NCBI GenBank assembly: GCA_943326015.2
Contig: CALPRQ020000039.1
Location: 1-33,835, forward strand
Reading direction: 5' to 3'
Length of the DNA: 33,835 bases
From: Chitinophaga pinensis
Lineage (GTDB): Bacteria; Pseudomonadota; Gammaproteobacteria; Burkholderiales; Burkholderiaceae_C
The notes beneath the pieces were generated by a model that had not been told where the DNA came from, made no database searches, and worked only from the letters and a program-made list of their open reading frames with translations. This document shows, in pieces, positions 26,106-33,835 of this stretch. Within the stretch, counting starts at the first letter, position 1. The number at the start of each line of letters is the position of its first letter. Position numbers and translations under genes: made by a program.

Positions 26106-27755
26106 ATGGAATTCGACGCCGTATTGCTACCCGTGCGCCGCGCGCGCATGATCGAGCAGGGCTTCTGGCACGATCGCACCATCAACGACGACCTCGACGC
26201 CTGCGTCACGGCCTGTCCCGACAAGCAAGCGCTGACCGCCTACCGTGTCGACGCGGGCGACGTCAGGCGCTTCAGCTACCGTGAGCTGGCGCAGATGGCG
26301 GACCGCATCGCGGTCGGCCTCTACCGCCTGGGCGTACGCAAGGACGATGTGGTGGCCTGCCAGTTGCCCAACTGGTGGCAGTTCACGCTGACCTACCTGG
26401 CCTGCTCGCGCATCGGTGCGGTGGTCAATCCGCTGATGCACATCTTCCGCGAGCGCGAGCTCGGCTTCATGCTCAAGCATGGCCAGGCCAAGCTGCTGAT
26501 CATGCCCAAGAGCTTCCGCGGCTTCGATTTCGAGCAGATGGCCAACAGCCTCAAGCGCAGCATCCCCGAGATCGCGCAGCTGGTGATCGTCGATGGCGAC
26601 GGTCCCGACAGCTTCGAGGCGCTGCTCAGTGGCCCCGAGTGGGAAAAGGAAGCCGACGCCGCCCAGATCCTGAGCGCCAGCCGCCCGGGTCCGGACGACG
26701 TCACGCAGCTGATCTACACCTCGGGCACCACGGGAGAGCCCAAGGGCGTGATGCACACGGCCAACACCACGATGGCCAACATCATCCCCTACGCGCAGCG
26801 CCTGCATCTGGATGCCGAGACGGTGGTGCTGATGGCCTCGCCGATGGCGCACCAGACCGGCTTCATGTACGGCCTGATGATGCCCATCATGCTGAAAGCC
26901 AGCGTGGTGCTGCAGGACATCTGGGAGCCGAAGAAGGCCGTCGAGCTGATCCGCACCGAGCAGGTCAGCTTCACCATGGCATCGACCCCCTTCCTGACCG
27001 ATCTCACGCACACCGTGGCGGAGAACGCCACTCCGGTGCCCACGCTCAAGACCTTCCTGTGCGCCGGCGCGCCGATTCCGAGCGCGCTGGTCGAGCAGGC
27101 ACGCGCCGTGCTCGGCACCAAGATCGTGTCGGCCTGGGGCATGACCGAGAACGGTGCTGTCACCACCACGCTGCTTGAGGATGACGACGAGCGCGCCTTC
27201 AACACCGACGGCGTGCCGCTGCCCGGTGTCGAGCTCAAGGTGGTCGACATCGACGGCAAGACCCTGCCGCCTGGCGAGGCTGGCAGCCTGATGCTGCGCG
27301 CCTGCTCCAACTTCGGCGGCTATCTGCGTCGTCCGCACCTCAACGGCACCGATGCCGAGGACTGGTTCGATACCGGCGACCTGGCCCGCATCGACGCGCA
27401 GGGCTATGTCCGCATCACCGGCCGCAGCAAGGACGTGATCATCCGTGGTGGTGAGAACATCCCGGTGGTCGAGATCGAGAACCTGCTGTATCGCCATCCG
27501 GCAGTGCAGCAGGCCGCGATCATCTCCTACCCCGACGAGCGCATGGGCGAGCGCGCCTGTGCCGTCGTCGTGCTCAAGCCCGGTCAGGGCCTGGACCTGG
27601 TCGGCCTGGTCGAGTACTTCAAGAGCAACAAGATGGCGATGCAGTACATCCCCGAGCGGCTCGAGATCCTGGAAGCCATGCCCTCGACGCCATCGGGCAA
27701 GATCCAGAAGTTCAAGTTGCGCGATCTGCTCAAGCAGCAGCTGGCCCGCGTCTGA
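26106..27755 (+). CDS. aliA: Cyclohexanecarboxylate-CoA ligase (AliA-like)
   Basis: Activates the alicyclic acid with ATP and CoA through an acyl-AMP. The 549-residue ANL-family enzyme has the P-loop-like YTSGTTGEPKG (204-214), WGMTENGAVTT, DTGDLARID and GRSKDVIIRGGENI. The adenylation lysine is K532 (PSGKIQKFK). The beginning (MEFDAVLLPVRRA) and the stretches VACQLPNWWQFT and GAVVNPLMHIFRERELGFM agree with AliA of R. palustris. The open frame runs back to 25806 inside aliB, but the ATG at 26106 with a CAGAGGAGA site 6-7 bases upstream is clearly the start. It is the entry enzyme of the cluster. Confidence 0.9.
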   Translation: MEFDAVLLPVRRARMIEQGFWHDRTINDDLDACVTACPDKQALTAYRVDAGDVRRFSYRELAQMADRIAVGLYRLGVRKDDVVACQLPNWWQFTLTYLACSRIGAVVNPLMHIFRERELGFMLKHGQAKLLIMPKSFRGFDFEQMANSLKRSIPEIAQLVIVDGDGPDSFEALLSGPEWEKEADAAQILSASRPGPDDVTQLIYTSGTTGEPKGVMHTANTTMANIIPYAQRLHLDAETVVLMASPMAHQTGFMYGLMMPIMLKASVVLQDIWEPKKAVELIRTEQVSFTMASTPFLTDLTHTVAENATPVPTLKTFLCAGAPIPSALVEQARAVLGTKIVSAWGMTENGAVTTTLLEDDDERAFNTDGVPLPGVELKVVDIDGKTLPPGEAGSLMLRACSNFGGYLRRPHLNGTDAEDWFDTGDLARIDAQGYVRITGRSKDVIIRGGENIPVVEIENLLYRHPAVQQAAIISYPDERMGERACAVVVLKPGQGLDLVGLVEYFKSNKMAMQYIPERLEILEAMPSTPSGKIQKFKLRDLLKQQLARV

Positions 27756-27797
27756 AGAAGTTCATCGACATACCCATACCAACTACAGGAGACAACG

Positions 27798-28796
27798 ATG
27801 ACAACCCAGCAGACTGCCAACTCCCGCCGCCGCCTGATCCAGACGGCCGTCGCTTCGCTCTGCACGCTCGGCGCGCTCGGCAGCGTCCAGGCCCAGCAAG
27901 CCTGGCCTGCGGCCAAGCCGATCCGCATCGTGGTCGGCTTCGCCCCGGGCGGCACGACCGACGTGATGGCGCGCGCCATGGGGGCCTCGCTGAGCGAGGC
28001 GCTCGGCCAGACCGTGCTGATCGACAACAAGCCGGGCGCCAGCGGCAACGTCGCGGCCAGCGAGGTGATCCGTGCCCAGCCCGATGGCTACACCTTCCTG
28101 GTCGCGCCGACCTCGTTCGAGACGGCCAACCCCTTCCTGTTCAAGCAGAGCATCAGCCCGGCCAAGGACCTGACACCGGTTGCTGGCGTCGGCCGCAGCC
28201 AGATGTATGTGGTGGTCAATCAGCAGTCGCCGTTCAAGGATGCGCGCGAACTGGTGGCGTTTGCGCAGAAGAACCCGGCCAAGCTGTCCTACACCTCGGC
28301 GGGCGCGGGTACTCCGCCCCACCTCGCGGGCGAGCTGTTCAAGCAGTCGGCCAAGTTCTTCGCGGTGCATATTCCCTACCGCGGTGCGGCGCCCGCGCTG
28401 CAGGATGTGCTGGCCGGCCAGGCCGACTTCGTGATGGACCCGGGCATCGCCTTCCCGCATGTGCGGGCCGGCAAGGCGCGCATGCTGGCCGTTGCGGGCG
28501 CCAAGCGCAGCTCCTTCTTTCCCGAGGTGCCGACCTTGTCCGAACTCGGCATGAAGGGGGCCGAGCTCGATATCTGGTTCGGCATGTGGGCGCCCAACGG
28601 CACGCCGGCCGAGGTGACGACCCGCATGGCGACCGAGATCGGCAAGGCGCTGAAGCTGGCCTCGATCAAGACCCGCTACGAGGCGCTGGGCGCCGAGCCC
28701 GTCGGCCTGGCCAACGGCGAGTTCAAGGCGCTGCTGGCGTCCGAGGCCAAGCAGCTCTCGGCCGTGATCCGCGACAGCAAGATCAGCGTCGACTGA
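27798..28796 (+). CDS. Bug/TctC-family periplasmic solute-binding protein
   Basis: A 332-residue extracytoplasmic binding protein of tripartite tricarboxylate transporters. Its signal peptide begins with an Arg pair (NSRRRLIQTAVASL) and ends near VQA, so Tat or Sec export is possible. Family motifs are IRIVVGFAPGGTTDVMAR, VLIDNKPGASGNVAA, QPDGYTFL and HIPYRGAAPALQDVLAGQ. No TctA or TctB membrane gene is in the window, which is usual for the hugely expanded Bug family in Burkholderiales. It lies in the middle of the catabolic series with a CAGGAGA site, 42 bp after aliA. Capture of cyclohexanecarboxylate or a related ring acid is therefore a fair inference. Confidence 0.9.
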   Translation: MTTQQTANSRRRLIQTAVASLCTLGALGSVQAQQAWPAAKPIRIVVGFAPGGTTDVMARAMGASLSEALGQTVLIDNKPGASGNVAASEVIRAQPDGYTFLVAPTSFETANPFLFKQSISPAKDLTPVAGVGRSQMYVVVNQQSPFKDARELVAFAQKNPAKLSYTSAGAGTPPHLAGELFKQSAKFFAVHIPYRGAAPALQDVLAGQADFVMDPGIAFPHVRAGKARMLAVAGAKRSSFFPEVPTLSELGMKGAELDIWFGMWAPNGTPAEVTTRMATEIGKALKLASIKTRYEALGAEPVGLANGEFKALLASEAKQLSAVIRDSKISVD

Positions 28797-28814
28797 CCTT
28801 CACAGGAGAAAGAA

Positions 28815-29591
<777 letters not shown>

Positions 29592-29612
29592 TTCTTTCAA
29601 AAAGCAAGCACC

Positions 29613-30773
29613 ATGGCCCTCGACCAAGAATCATTTGACATCCTGTTGCCGACCATCCAGCGCTTCATCCGTGAGCGCCTGGTGCCGGCCGAGAACCACC
29701 TCGAAGAATTCGACGAGGTGCCGGCCGACATCATCGAGGACATGAAGGAGATGGGCCTGTTCGGCCTGACCGTGCCCGAGGAGTACGGCGGCATCGGCCT
29801 GTCCGTGAGCCAGGAAGTGCTGGTCAACTACGAACTCGGCCGCACCGCCACGGCGTTCCGCTCGGTGTTCGGCACCAACATCGGCATCGGCTCGCAAGGC
29901 ATCCTGATGGATGGCACGCCCGAGCAGAAGGCCGAGTACCTGCCCAAGGTCGCCAGCGGCGAGCTGATCATGTCGTTCGCGCTGACCGAGCCCGACGCCG
30001 GCACCGATGCCGCCTCGCTCAAGACCCGGGCCGAGCTCGACGGCGACCATTACGTGCTCAACGGCACCAAGCGCTACATCACCAACGCACCGCGCGCCGG
30101 CGCCTTCACGCTGATGGCGCGTACCGGCGGCCCGGGTGCGGGCGGTGTCTCGGCTTTCATCCTGCCCGCCAACCTGCCCGGCATCAAGCTCGGCAAGACC
30201 GACAAGAAGATGGGGCAGCGCGGCACCAAGACCTGCGACGTGATCCTGGAGAACGTGCGGGTGCCGGCGGCCAACATCATTGGCGGCGTGCCGGGCCAGG
30301 GCTTCAAGACCGCGATGAAGGTGCTCGACCGTGGTCGGCTCAACATCTCGGCCGTCTCCTGCGGCATGGCTTCGCGCATCCTGGACGAGTCCACCGCCTA
30401 CGCCCGCGACCGCAAGCAGTTCGGCAAGGCGATCGGGGAGTTCCAGCTGATCCAGGCCATGCTGGCCGACAGCCAGGCCGAGCTGCTGGCGGCCTGGGCG
30501 CTGGTGCGCGAGGTGGCGGCACGCTTCGACCAGAAGCCGGCCCATCTGTCGGACCCGGATGTCTCGATGCGCGTGTCCTGCGCCAAGCTGTTCGCCACCG
30601 AGATGCTGGGTCGCGTGGCCGACCGCGGCGTGCAGGTGCATGGCGGCGCCGGCTACATCAACGAATACCCGGTCGAACGCTTCTACCGCGACGCGCGTCT
30701 GCTGCGCCTGTATGAAGGCACGACTCAGGTCCAGCAGCTCATCATCGGTCGCGAGTTGCTGCGTCAGGCCTGA
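29613..30773 (+). CDS. Acyl-CoA dehydrogenase, second member of the alicyclic cluster
   Basis: An FAD enzyme of 386 residues that desaturates an acyl-CoA and reduces ETF. It has FALTEPDAGTDAASLKTRAE in the flavin-contact region, FGKAIGEFQLIQAMLADSQ and the canonical catalytic glutamate E368 in LYEGTTQVQQLIIGREL. Unlike the AliB-like protein it keeps the classical short/medium-chain catalytic position. It lies 21 bp after badK and is the last gene of the series. It could be the true cyclohexanecarboxyl-CoA dehydrogenase, or it could act on pimeloyl-CoA or a shorter product after ring opening. Sequence alone does not settle this. The ribosome binding site (AAAAAGCAAG) is weak. Confidence 0.9.
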   Translation: MALDQESFDILLPTIQRFIRERLVPAENHLEEFDEVPADIIEDMKEMGLFGLTVPEEYGGIGLSVSQEVLVNYELGRTATAFRSVFGTNIGIGSQGILMDGTPEQKAEYLPKVASGELIMSFALTEPDAGTDAASLKTRAELDGDHYVLNGTKRYITNAPRAGAFTLMARTGGPGAGGVSAFILPANLPGIKLGKTDKKMGQRGTKTCDVILENVRVPAANIIGGVPGQGFKTAMKVLDRGRLNISAVSCGMASRILDESTAYARDRKQFGKAIGEFQLIQAMLADSQAELLAAWALVREVAARFDQKPAHLSDPDVSMRVSCAKLFATEMLGRVADRGVQVHGGAGYINEYPVERFYRDARLLRLYEGTTQVQQLIIGRELLRQA

Positions 30774-30786
30774 TCAGGCTTGGCTC

Positions 30787-31740
30787 TCATGACGCCGCTT
30801 CGGCGTCCGGCTGCACCGGCCGGGCGTCGGGCGGCTGTTCTTGTTGCCTGGCCGCCCTGGCCAGCAGCCACGACTTGAACCGCGTCAGCGCCGGCCGTTC
30901 GGGCAGATCGGGCTGCATCAGGTAGTAGCTGCGCCGGCTCAGCACCGGGTGCGCACTGGCGACGATCAGGCTGCCCGAGGCCAGCTCGGCCTCGATCAGC
31001 AGCGTGGGCATCAGCGCGACACCGAGTCCGCTGGCGGCTGCCGCCACCTGCATCGAATACTGCTCGTAGCGTGGCCCCGCCATCGCGCGCGGCGCGTCCA
31101 CCTGCTGGCTCTCGAACCACTGGCGCCAGGCGTCGGGCCGGGTTGATTGCTGCAGCAGCGGCATGTCGGCCAGCGCGCCGGGTGCGAGCGCGTGCTTGCC
31201 GCGCAGCAAGGCCGGGCTGCAGACCGGCACCACCACTTCCTCGAACAGCCGTTGCGCGCGTGTGCCGGCCCATTGCTGCACCTGATCGCCGGTGCCGGCA
31301 AAGATGGCGGCATCCACGCCGGTGTCACTGAACAGGAAGGGACGGGTCTGGGCGTCGATATGCACCGTCAGCTCGGGTTGCTCGCGCGCCAGCTCGGCCA
31401 GGCGCGGGATCAGCCAGCGCGTCGCCAAGGTCGGCACCACGGCGAGCGTCAGGCTCTCGCCCTGGCCGCGTCGGCCCATCAGGTCAAGCGTGTCGCGCTC
31501 AAGCGCATCAAGCCGCTGCGTGACCTGGCGCGCGTAGTCTGCCCCCGCCGGGGTCAGCGTCATGCCATGCTGGGTGCGCCGGAACAGCTCGACACCCAGC
31601 TGTTCTTCCAGCGCGGCGACCTGGCGCGACACCGCACCCTGGGTCAGGAACAGTTCCTGCGCGGCGCGGGTGAAGCTCTGATGTCGCGCGGCGGTGATGA
31701 AGCAGATCAGCGCCTGCGTCGAGGGCAGCTTTCTTCTCAT
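30787..31740 (-). CDS. LysR-family transcriptional regulator divergent from gcdH
   Basis: A 317-residue LysR regulator with an N-terminal winged helix (about 8-65: FITAARHQSFTRAAQELFLTQGAVSRQVAALEEQLG written as its core FTRAAQELFLTQGAVSRQV). A substrate-binding domain (LTLAVVPTLATRWLIPRLAEL) follows. It resembles the GcvA-like regulators that often stand opposite gcdH in Burkholderiales, so glutarate or glutaryl-CoA metabolism is its likely target. Its stop lies only 14 bases from the convergent acyl-CoA dehydrogenase stop. A GC-rich hairpin (30791-30807, GACGCCG-CTT-CGGCGTC) is embedded in its 3' end. The tail beyond residue 300 is rich in Gln, Pro and Ala. Confidence 0.92.
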   Translation of the reverse strand: MRRKLPSTQALICFITAARHQSFTRAAQELFLTQGAVSRQVAALEEQLGVELFRRTQHGMTLTPAGADYARQVTQRLDALERDTLDLMGRRGQGESLTLAVVPTLATRWLIPRLAELAREQPELTVHIDAQTRPFLFSDTGVDAAIFAGTGDQVQQWAGTRAQRLFEEVVVPVCSPALLRGKHALAPGALADMPLLQQSTRPDAWRQWFESQQVDAPRAMAGPRYEQYSMQVAAAASGLGVALMPTLLIEAELASGSLIVASAHPVLSRRSYYLMQPDLPERPALTRFKSWLLARAARQQEQPPDARPVQPDAEAAS

Positions 31741-31861
31741 GTCTGGGTCCAGTGTCTACGGGTTTTTCCTTGAGGTTTCCATCCAGCTCAGGATTGGATA
31801 TTCGATTTTCTCATATCTAGTTGCAAAAGATTCGTGTCAGTCATGCTGGATAGGAACTACC

Positions 31862-31880
31862 ATGAATTTGTCCAATTCAT
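31862..31880 (+). promoter_or_regulatory. Inverted repeat before gcdH, candidate LysR operator
   Basis: ATGAATT-TGTCC-AATTCAT is a perfect 7-bp inverted repeat with a 5-base spacer. It lies 33 bases before the gcdH ATG in the 173-bp AT-rich space between divergent lysR and gcdH. Size and symmetry fit a LysR-type site of the T-N11-A kind. It is downstream of where an activator site would normally be, so it may instead be a repression site. Confidence 0.4.
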
Positions 31881-31913
31881 TGATTTCCGTCCAACACGCA
31901 TTGAGGAGCCCGC

Positions 31914-33098
31914 ATGAGTTCTAACGCCCGTTTTTCCTGGTCCGATCCTTTCCAGCTCGACTCGCAACTGACCGACGACGAGCGCCAGGTGCGCGACGCC
32001 GCCAACGCCTACTGCCAGGAAAAGCTGCTGCCGCGCGTGCAACTGGCCTTCCGCAACGAGTCGACCGATCCGGCCATCTTTCGCGAGATGGGTGAACTGG
32101 GCCTGCTGGGCGTGACCATCCCCGAACAGTATGGCGGCTCGGGCCTGAACTATGTCTCCTACGGTCTGGTGGCGCGCGAGGTCGAGCGCGTCGATTCCGG
32201 CTACCGCTCGATGATGAGCGTGCAGTCCTCGCTGGTGATGGTGCCGATCAACGAATTCGGTACCGAAGCGCAGAAGCAGCAGTACCTGCCCAAGCTGGCC
32301 CGCGGCGAATACATCGGCTGCTTCGGCCTGACCGAGCCCAACCACGGCTCCGACCCGGCCAGCATGATCACCCGCGCCCGTAAGGTGCCGGGCGGCTATT
32401 CGATCAGTGGCGCCAAGATCTGGATCACCAACAGCCCGATCGCCGACCTGTTCGTGGTCTGGGCCAAGGACGACGAAGGCGCGATCCGCGGCTTCATCCT
32501 CGAGAAGGGCTGGAAGGGCCTGAGCGCTCCGGTCATCCACGGCAAGGTCGGCCTGCGCGCCTCGATCACCGGCGAGATCGTGATGGACGAGGTGTTCTGC
32601 CCCGAGGAGAACGCCTTCCCGACCGTCCGTGGCCTCAAGGGTCCGTTCACCTGTCTCAACAGCGCCCGGTTCGGCATCGCCTGGGGCGCGCTGGGTGCCG
32701 CCGAGGACTGCTACAGCCGCGCCCGCCAGTATGTGATGGATCGCCAGCAATTCGGCCGCCCGCTGGCGGCCAACCAGCTGATCCAGAAGAAGCTGGCCGA
32801 CATGCTGACCGAGATCAGCCTGGGGCTGCAAGGCTGCCTGGCGCTGGGCCGCATGAAGGATGCGGGCAATGCGCCGGTCGAAGTCACCTCCATCCTCAAG
32901 CGCAACAGCTGCGGCAAGGCGCTCGACATCGCGCGGATGAGTCGTGACATGATGGGGGGTAACGGCATCAGCGACGAATATGGCGTGGCACGTCACCTGG
33001 TCAACCTGGAAGTGGTCAACACCTACGAGGGTACCCATGACGTGCACGCGCTGATCCTGGGCCGTGCCATCACCGGTCTCGCGGCTTTCGCGAACTGA
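31914..33098 (+). CDS. gcdH: Glutaryl-CoA dehydrogenase (decarboxylating)
   Basis: Oxidises and decarboxylates glutaryl-CoA to crotonyl-CoA, with electrons going to ETF. The 394-residue protein keeps the family-specific [19 protein letters not shown] with R98 and S102. These correspond to the Arg and Ser that hold the distal carboxylate in the human enzyme (R94, S98). It also has [31 protein letters not shown] and the catalytic E372 in [27 protein letters not shown] site lies 5-6 bases before the ATG. It begins a second plus-strand unit with the MaoC-like gene and etfB. It fits the cluster because pimeloyl-CoA beta-oxidation yields glutaryl-CoA. Confidence 0.97.
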   Translation: MSSNARFSWSDPFQLDSQLTDDERQVRDAANAYCQEKLLPRVQLAFRNESTDPAIFREMGELGLLGVTIPEQYGGSGLNYVSYGLVAREVERVDSGYRSMMSVQSSLVMVPINEFGTEAQKQQYLPKLARGEYIGCFGLTEPNHGSDPASMITRARKVPGGYSISGAKIWITNSPIADLFVVWAKDDEGAIRGFILEKGWKGLSAPVIHGKVGLRASITGEIVMDEVFCPEENAFPTVRGLKGPFTCLNSARFGIAWGALGAAEDCYSRARQYVMDRQQFGRPLAANQLIQKKLADMLTEISLGLQGCLALGRMKDAGNAPVEVTSILKRNSCGKALDIARMSRDMMGGNGISDEYGVARHLVNLEVVNTYEGTHDVHALILGRAITGLAAFAN

Positions 33099-33130
33099 AA
33101 CCCCTTTACAGATCAGCAAGGAACCAGACG

Positions 33131-33586
33131 ATGAATGCAGAAAACGGATACGACATCGAAGACCTGCAAGTGGGCATGACCGCCACATTTGCCAAGACGA
33201 TCACCGAGGCCGACATCGTCCTGTTTGCCGGGGTATCGGGTGACAACAACGCGATCCACACCAACGAGGAATTCGCTCGCACCACGATCTTTGGTGGCCG
33301 GATCGCCCATGGTTTCCTGTCTGCCAGCGTGATTTCCGCTGCGGTGGCCAACCGCCTGCCCGGGCCGGGTACCGTCTACCTCAGCCAGGCGCTCAGGTTC
33401 AAGGCTCCGGTCAAGCCGGGTGACACGGTTCATGCGACCGTCACCGTCAAGTCCTTGCATCCCGAGAAGGCCAGGGCCGAACTGGATACGGTTTGCACCG
33501 TCAAGGGCAAGGTCGTCATCGAAGGCGAAGCGCTGGTGATGACGTCTTCCTCGGCTCGGCGTGCGGCAGCAGCGGCCAAAAGCTGA
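33131..33586 (+). CDS. MaoC-like enoyl-CoA hydratase
   Basis: A 151-residue single hot-dog-fold hydratase of the MaoC/PhaJ group, expected to form (R)-3-hydroxyacyl-CoA from a trans-2-enoyl-CoA. The hydratase dyad D38 and H43 is present in [18 protein letters not shown], and the following [16 protein letters not shown] is also typical. The C-terminus is Ser/Ala-rich and unstructured in appearance. It lies 33 bp after gcdH, with an AAGGAACC site. Crotonyl-CoA from GcdH is an obvious possible substrate, which would give (R)-3-hydroxybutyryl-CoA, a PHB precursor. This link is inferred from position. Confidence 0.88.
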   Translation: MNAENGYDIEDLQVGMTATFAKTITEADIVLFAGVSGDNNAIHTNEEFARTTIFGGRIAHGFLSASVISAAVANRLPGPGTVYLSQALRFKAPVKPGDTVHATVTVKSLHPEKARAELDTVCTVKGKVVIEGEALVMTSSSARRAAAAAKS

Positions 33587-33611
33587 TAATTTTCAAATTC
33601 GGAGTAAAAAC

Positions 33612-33835
33612 ATGAAAATCCTCGTCCCCGTCAAGCGCGTGGTGGACTACAACGTCAAGGTGCGCGTCAAGGCCGACGGCACGGGTGTTGACATCGCCAA
33701 CGTCAAGATGAGCATGAACCCCTTCGACGAGATCGCGATCGAGGAAGCGGTGCGCCTGAAGGAGAAGGGCGCGGCGACCGAAGTGATCGCGGTGTCCTGC
33801 GGCGTGGCTCAATGCCAGGAAACCCTGCGCACCGC
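33612..33835 (+). CDS. etfB: Electron transfer flavoprotein beta subunit, N-terminal part (cut by window edge)
   Basis: The ATG at 33612, with GGAG 7 bases upstream, opens a frame that runs to the end of the window. It encodes 74 residues beginning [19 protein letters not shown] and continuing with [21 protein letters not shown] and [17 protein letters not shown]. These are characteristic of EtfB. ETF accepts electrons from acyl-CoA dehydrogenases and passes them to the quinone pool through ETF:quinone oxidoreductase. Here it would serve the AliB-like enzyme, the second acyl-CoA dehydrogenase and GcdH. etfA is expected just beyond the window. Confidence 0.95.
   Translation, partial: MKILVPVKRVVDYNVKVRVKADGTGVDIANVKMSMNPFDEIAIEEAVRLKEKGAATEVIAVSCGVAQCQETLRT

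Noticed and set aside
30791-30807. GC-rich hairpin at the convergent end of lysR and the acyl-CoA dehydrogenase gene, considered as a terminator
   Set aside because: It lies inside the lysR coding end and no T-run follows on either strand.

Overview
The window looks like chromosomal DNA of a betaproteobacterium of the order Burkholderiales. Coding sequence is dense and GC-rich, and it carries dnaG-rpoD, a phasin, a Bug-type (TctC) solute-binding protein, a PEP-CTERM protein and divergent LysR-gcdH. All assignments come from reading sequence motifs and from remembered family sequences; no search was run. I see no tRNA, rRNA, CRISPR array, transposase or integrase.

Region 1 (1-6957, minus strand): the 5' end of an ABC ATPase gene follows a HlyD-type adaptor gene. 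Then come rpoD and dnaG, and upstream of them, where rpsU usually sits, a periplasmic ferric-iron-binding protein gene. The iron gene has a promoter with a Fur-like palindrome inside it, shared with a divergent patatin-like lipoprotein.

Region 2 (7036-16375): mixed housekeeping and accessory genes. In order these are the patatin lipoprotein, a phasin with a PhaR-type operator at its promoter, a histone-deacetylase-like hydrolase, a nitroreductase, an FKBP prolyl isomerase, a decayed rmuC, a CPA1 antiporter, an MFS transporter, a PEP-CTERM protein behind a candidate sigma-54 promoter, and a LOG-family protein.

Region 3 (16454-22902): a probable sulfide-response locus. A divergent ArsR-family regulator faces a minus-strand series encoding an RND adaptor, an RND pump, a small DUF2892-type membrane protein and a sulfide:quinone oxidoreductase with its three expected cysteines.

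Region 4 (23305-33835, plus strand except one LysR gene): an alicyclic-acid catabolic cluster. badH, badI, aliB, aliA, a tctC-like gene, badK and a second acyl-CoA dehydrogenase encode every step from cyclohexanecarboxylate to pimeloyl-CoA. Next come a LysR regulator, divergent glutaryl-CoA dehydrogenase (gcdH), a MaoC-type hydratase and the start of etfB. Together these activate the ring acid with CoA, desaturate, hydrate, oxidise and hydrolytically open the ring. They then handle the glutaryl-CoA formed by beta-oxidation, and ETF collects the electrons. A thiolase and 3-hydroxyacyl-CoA dehydrogenase for the pimeloyl-CoA stage are not in the window.
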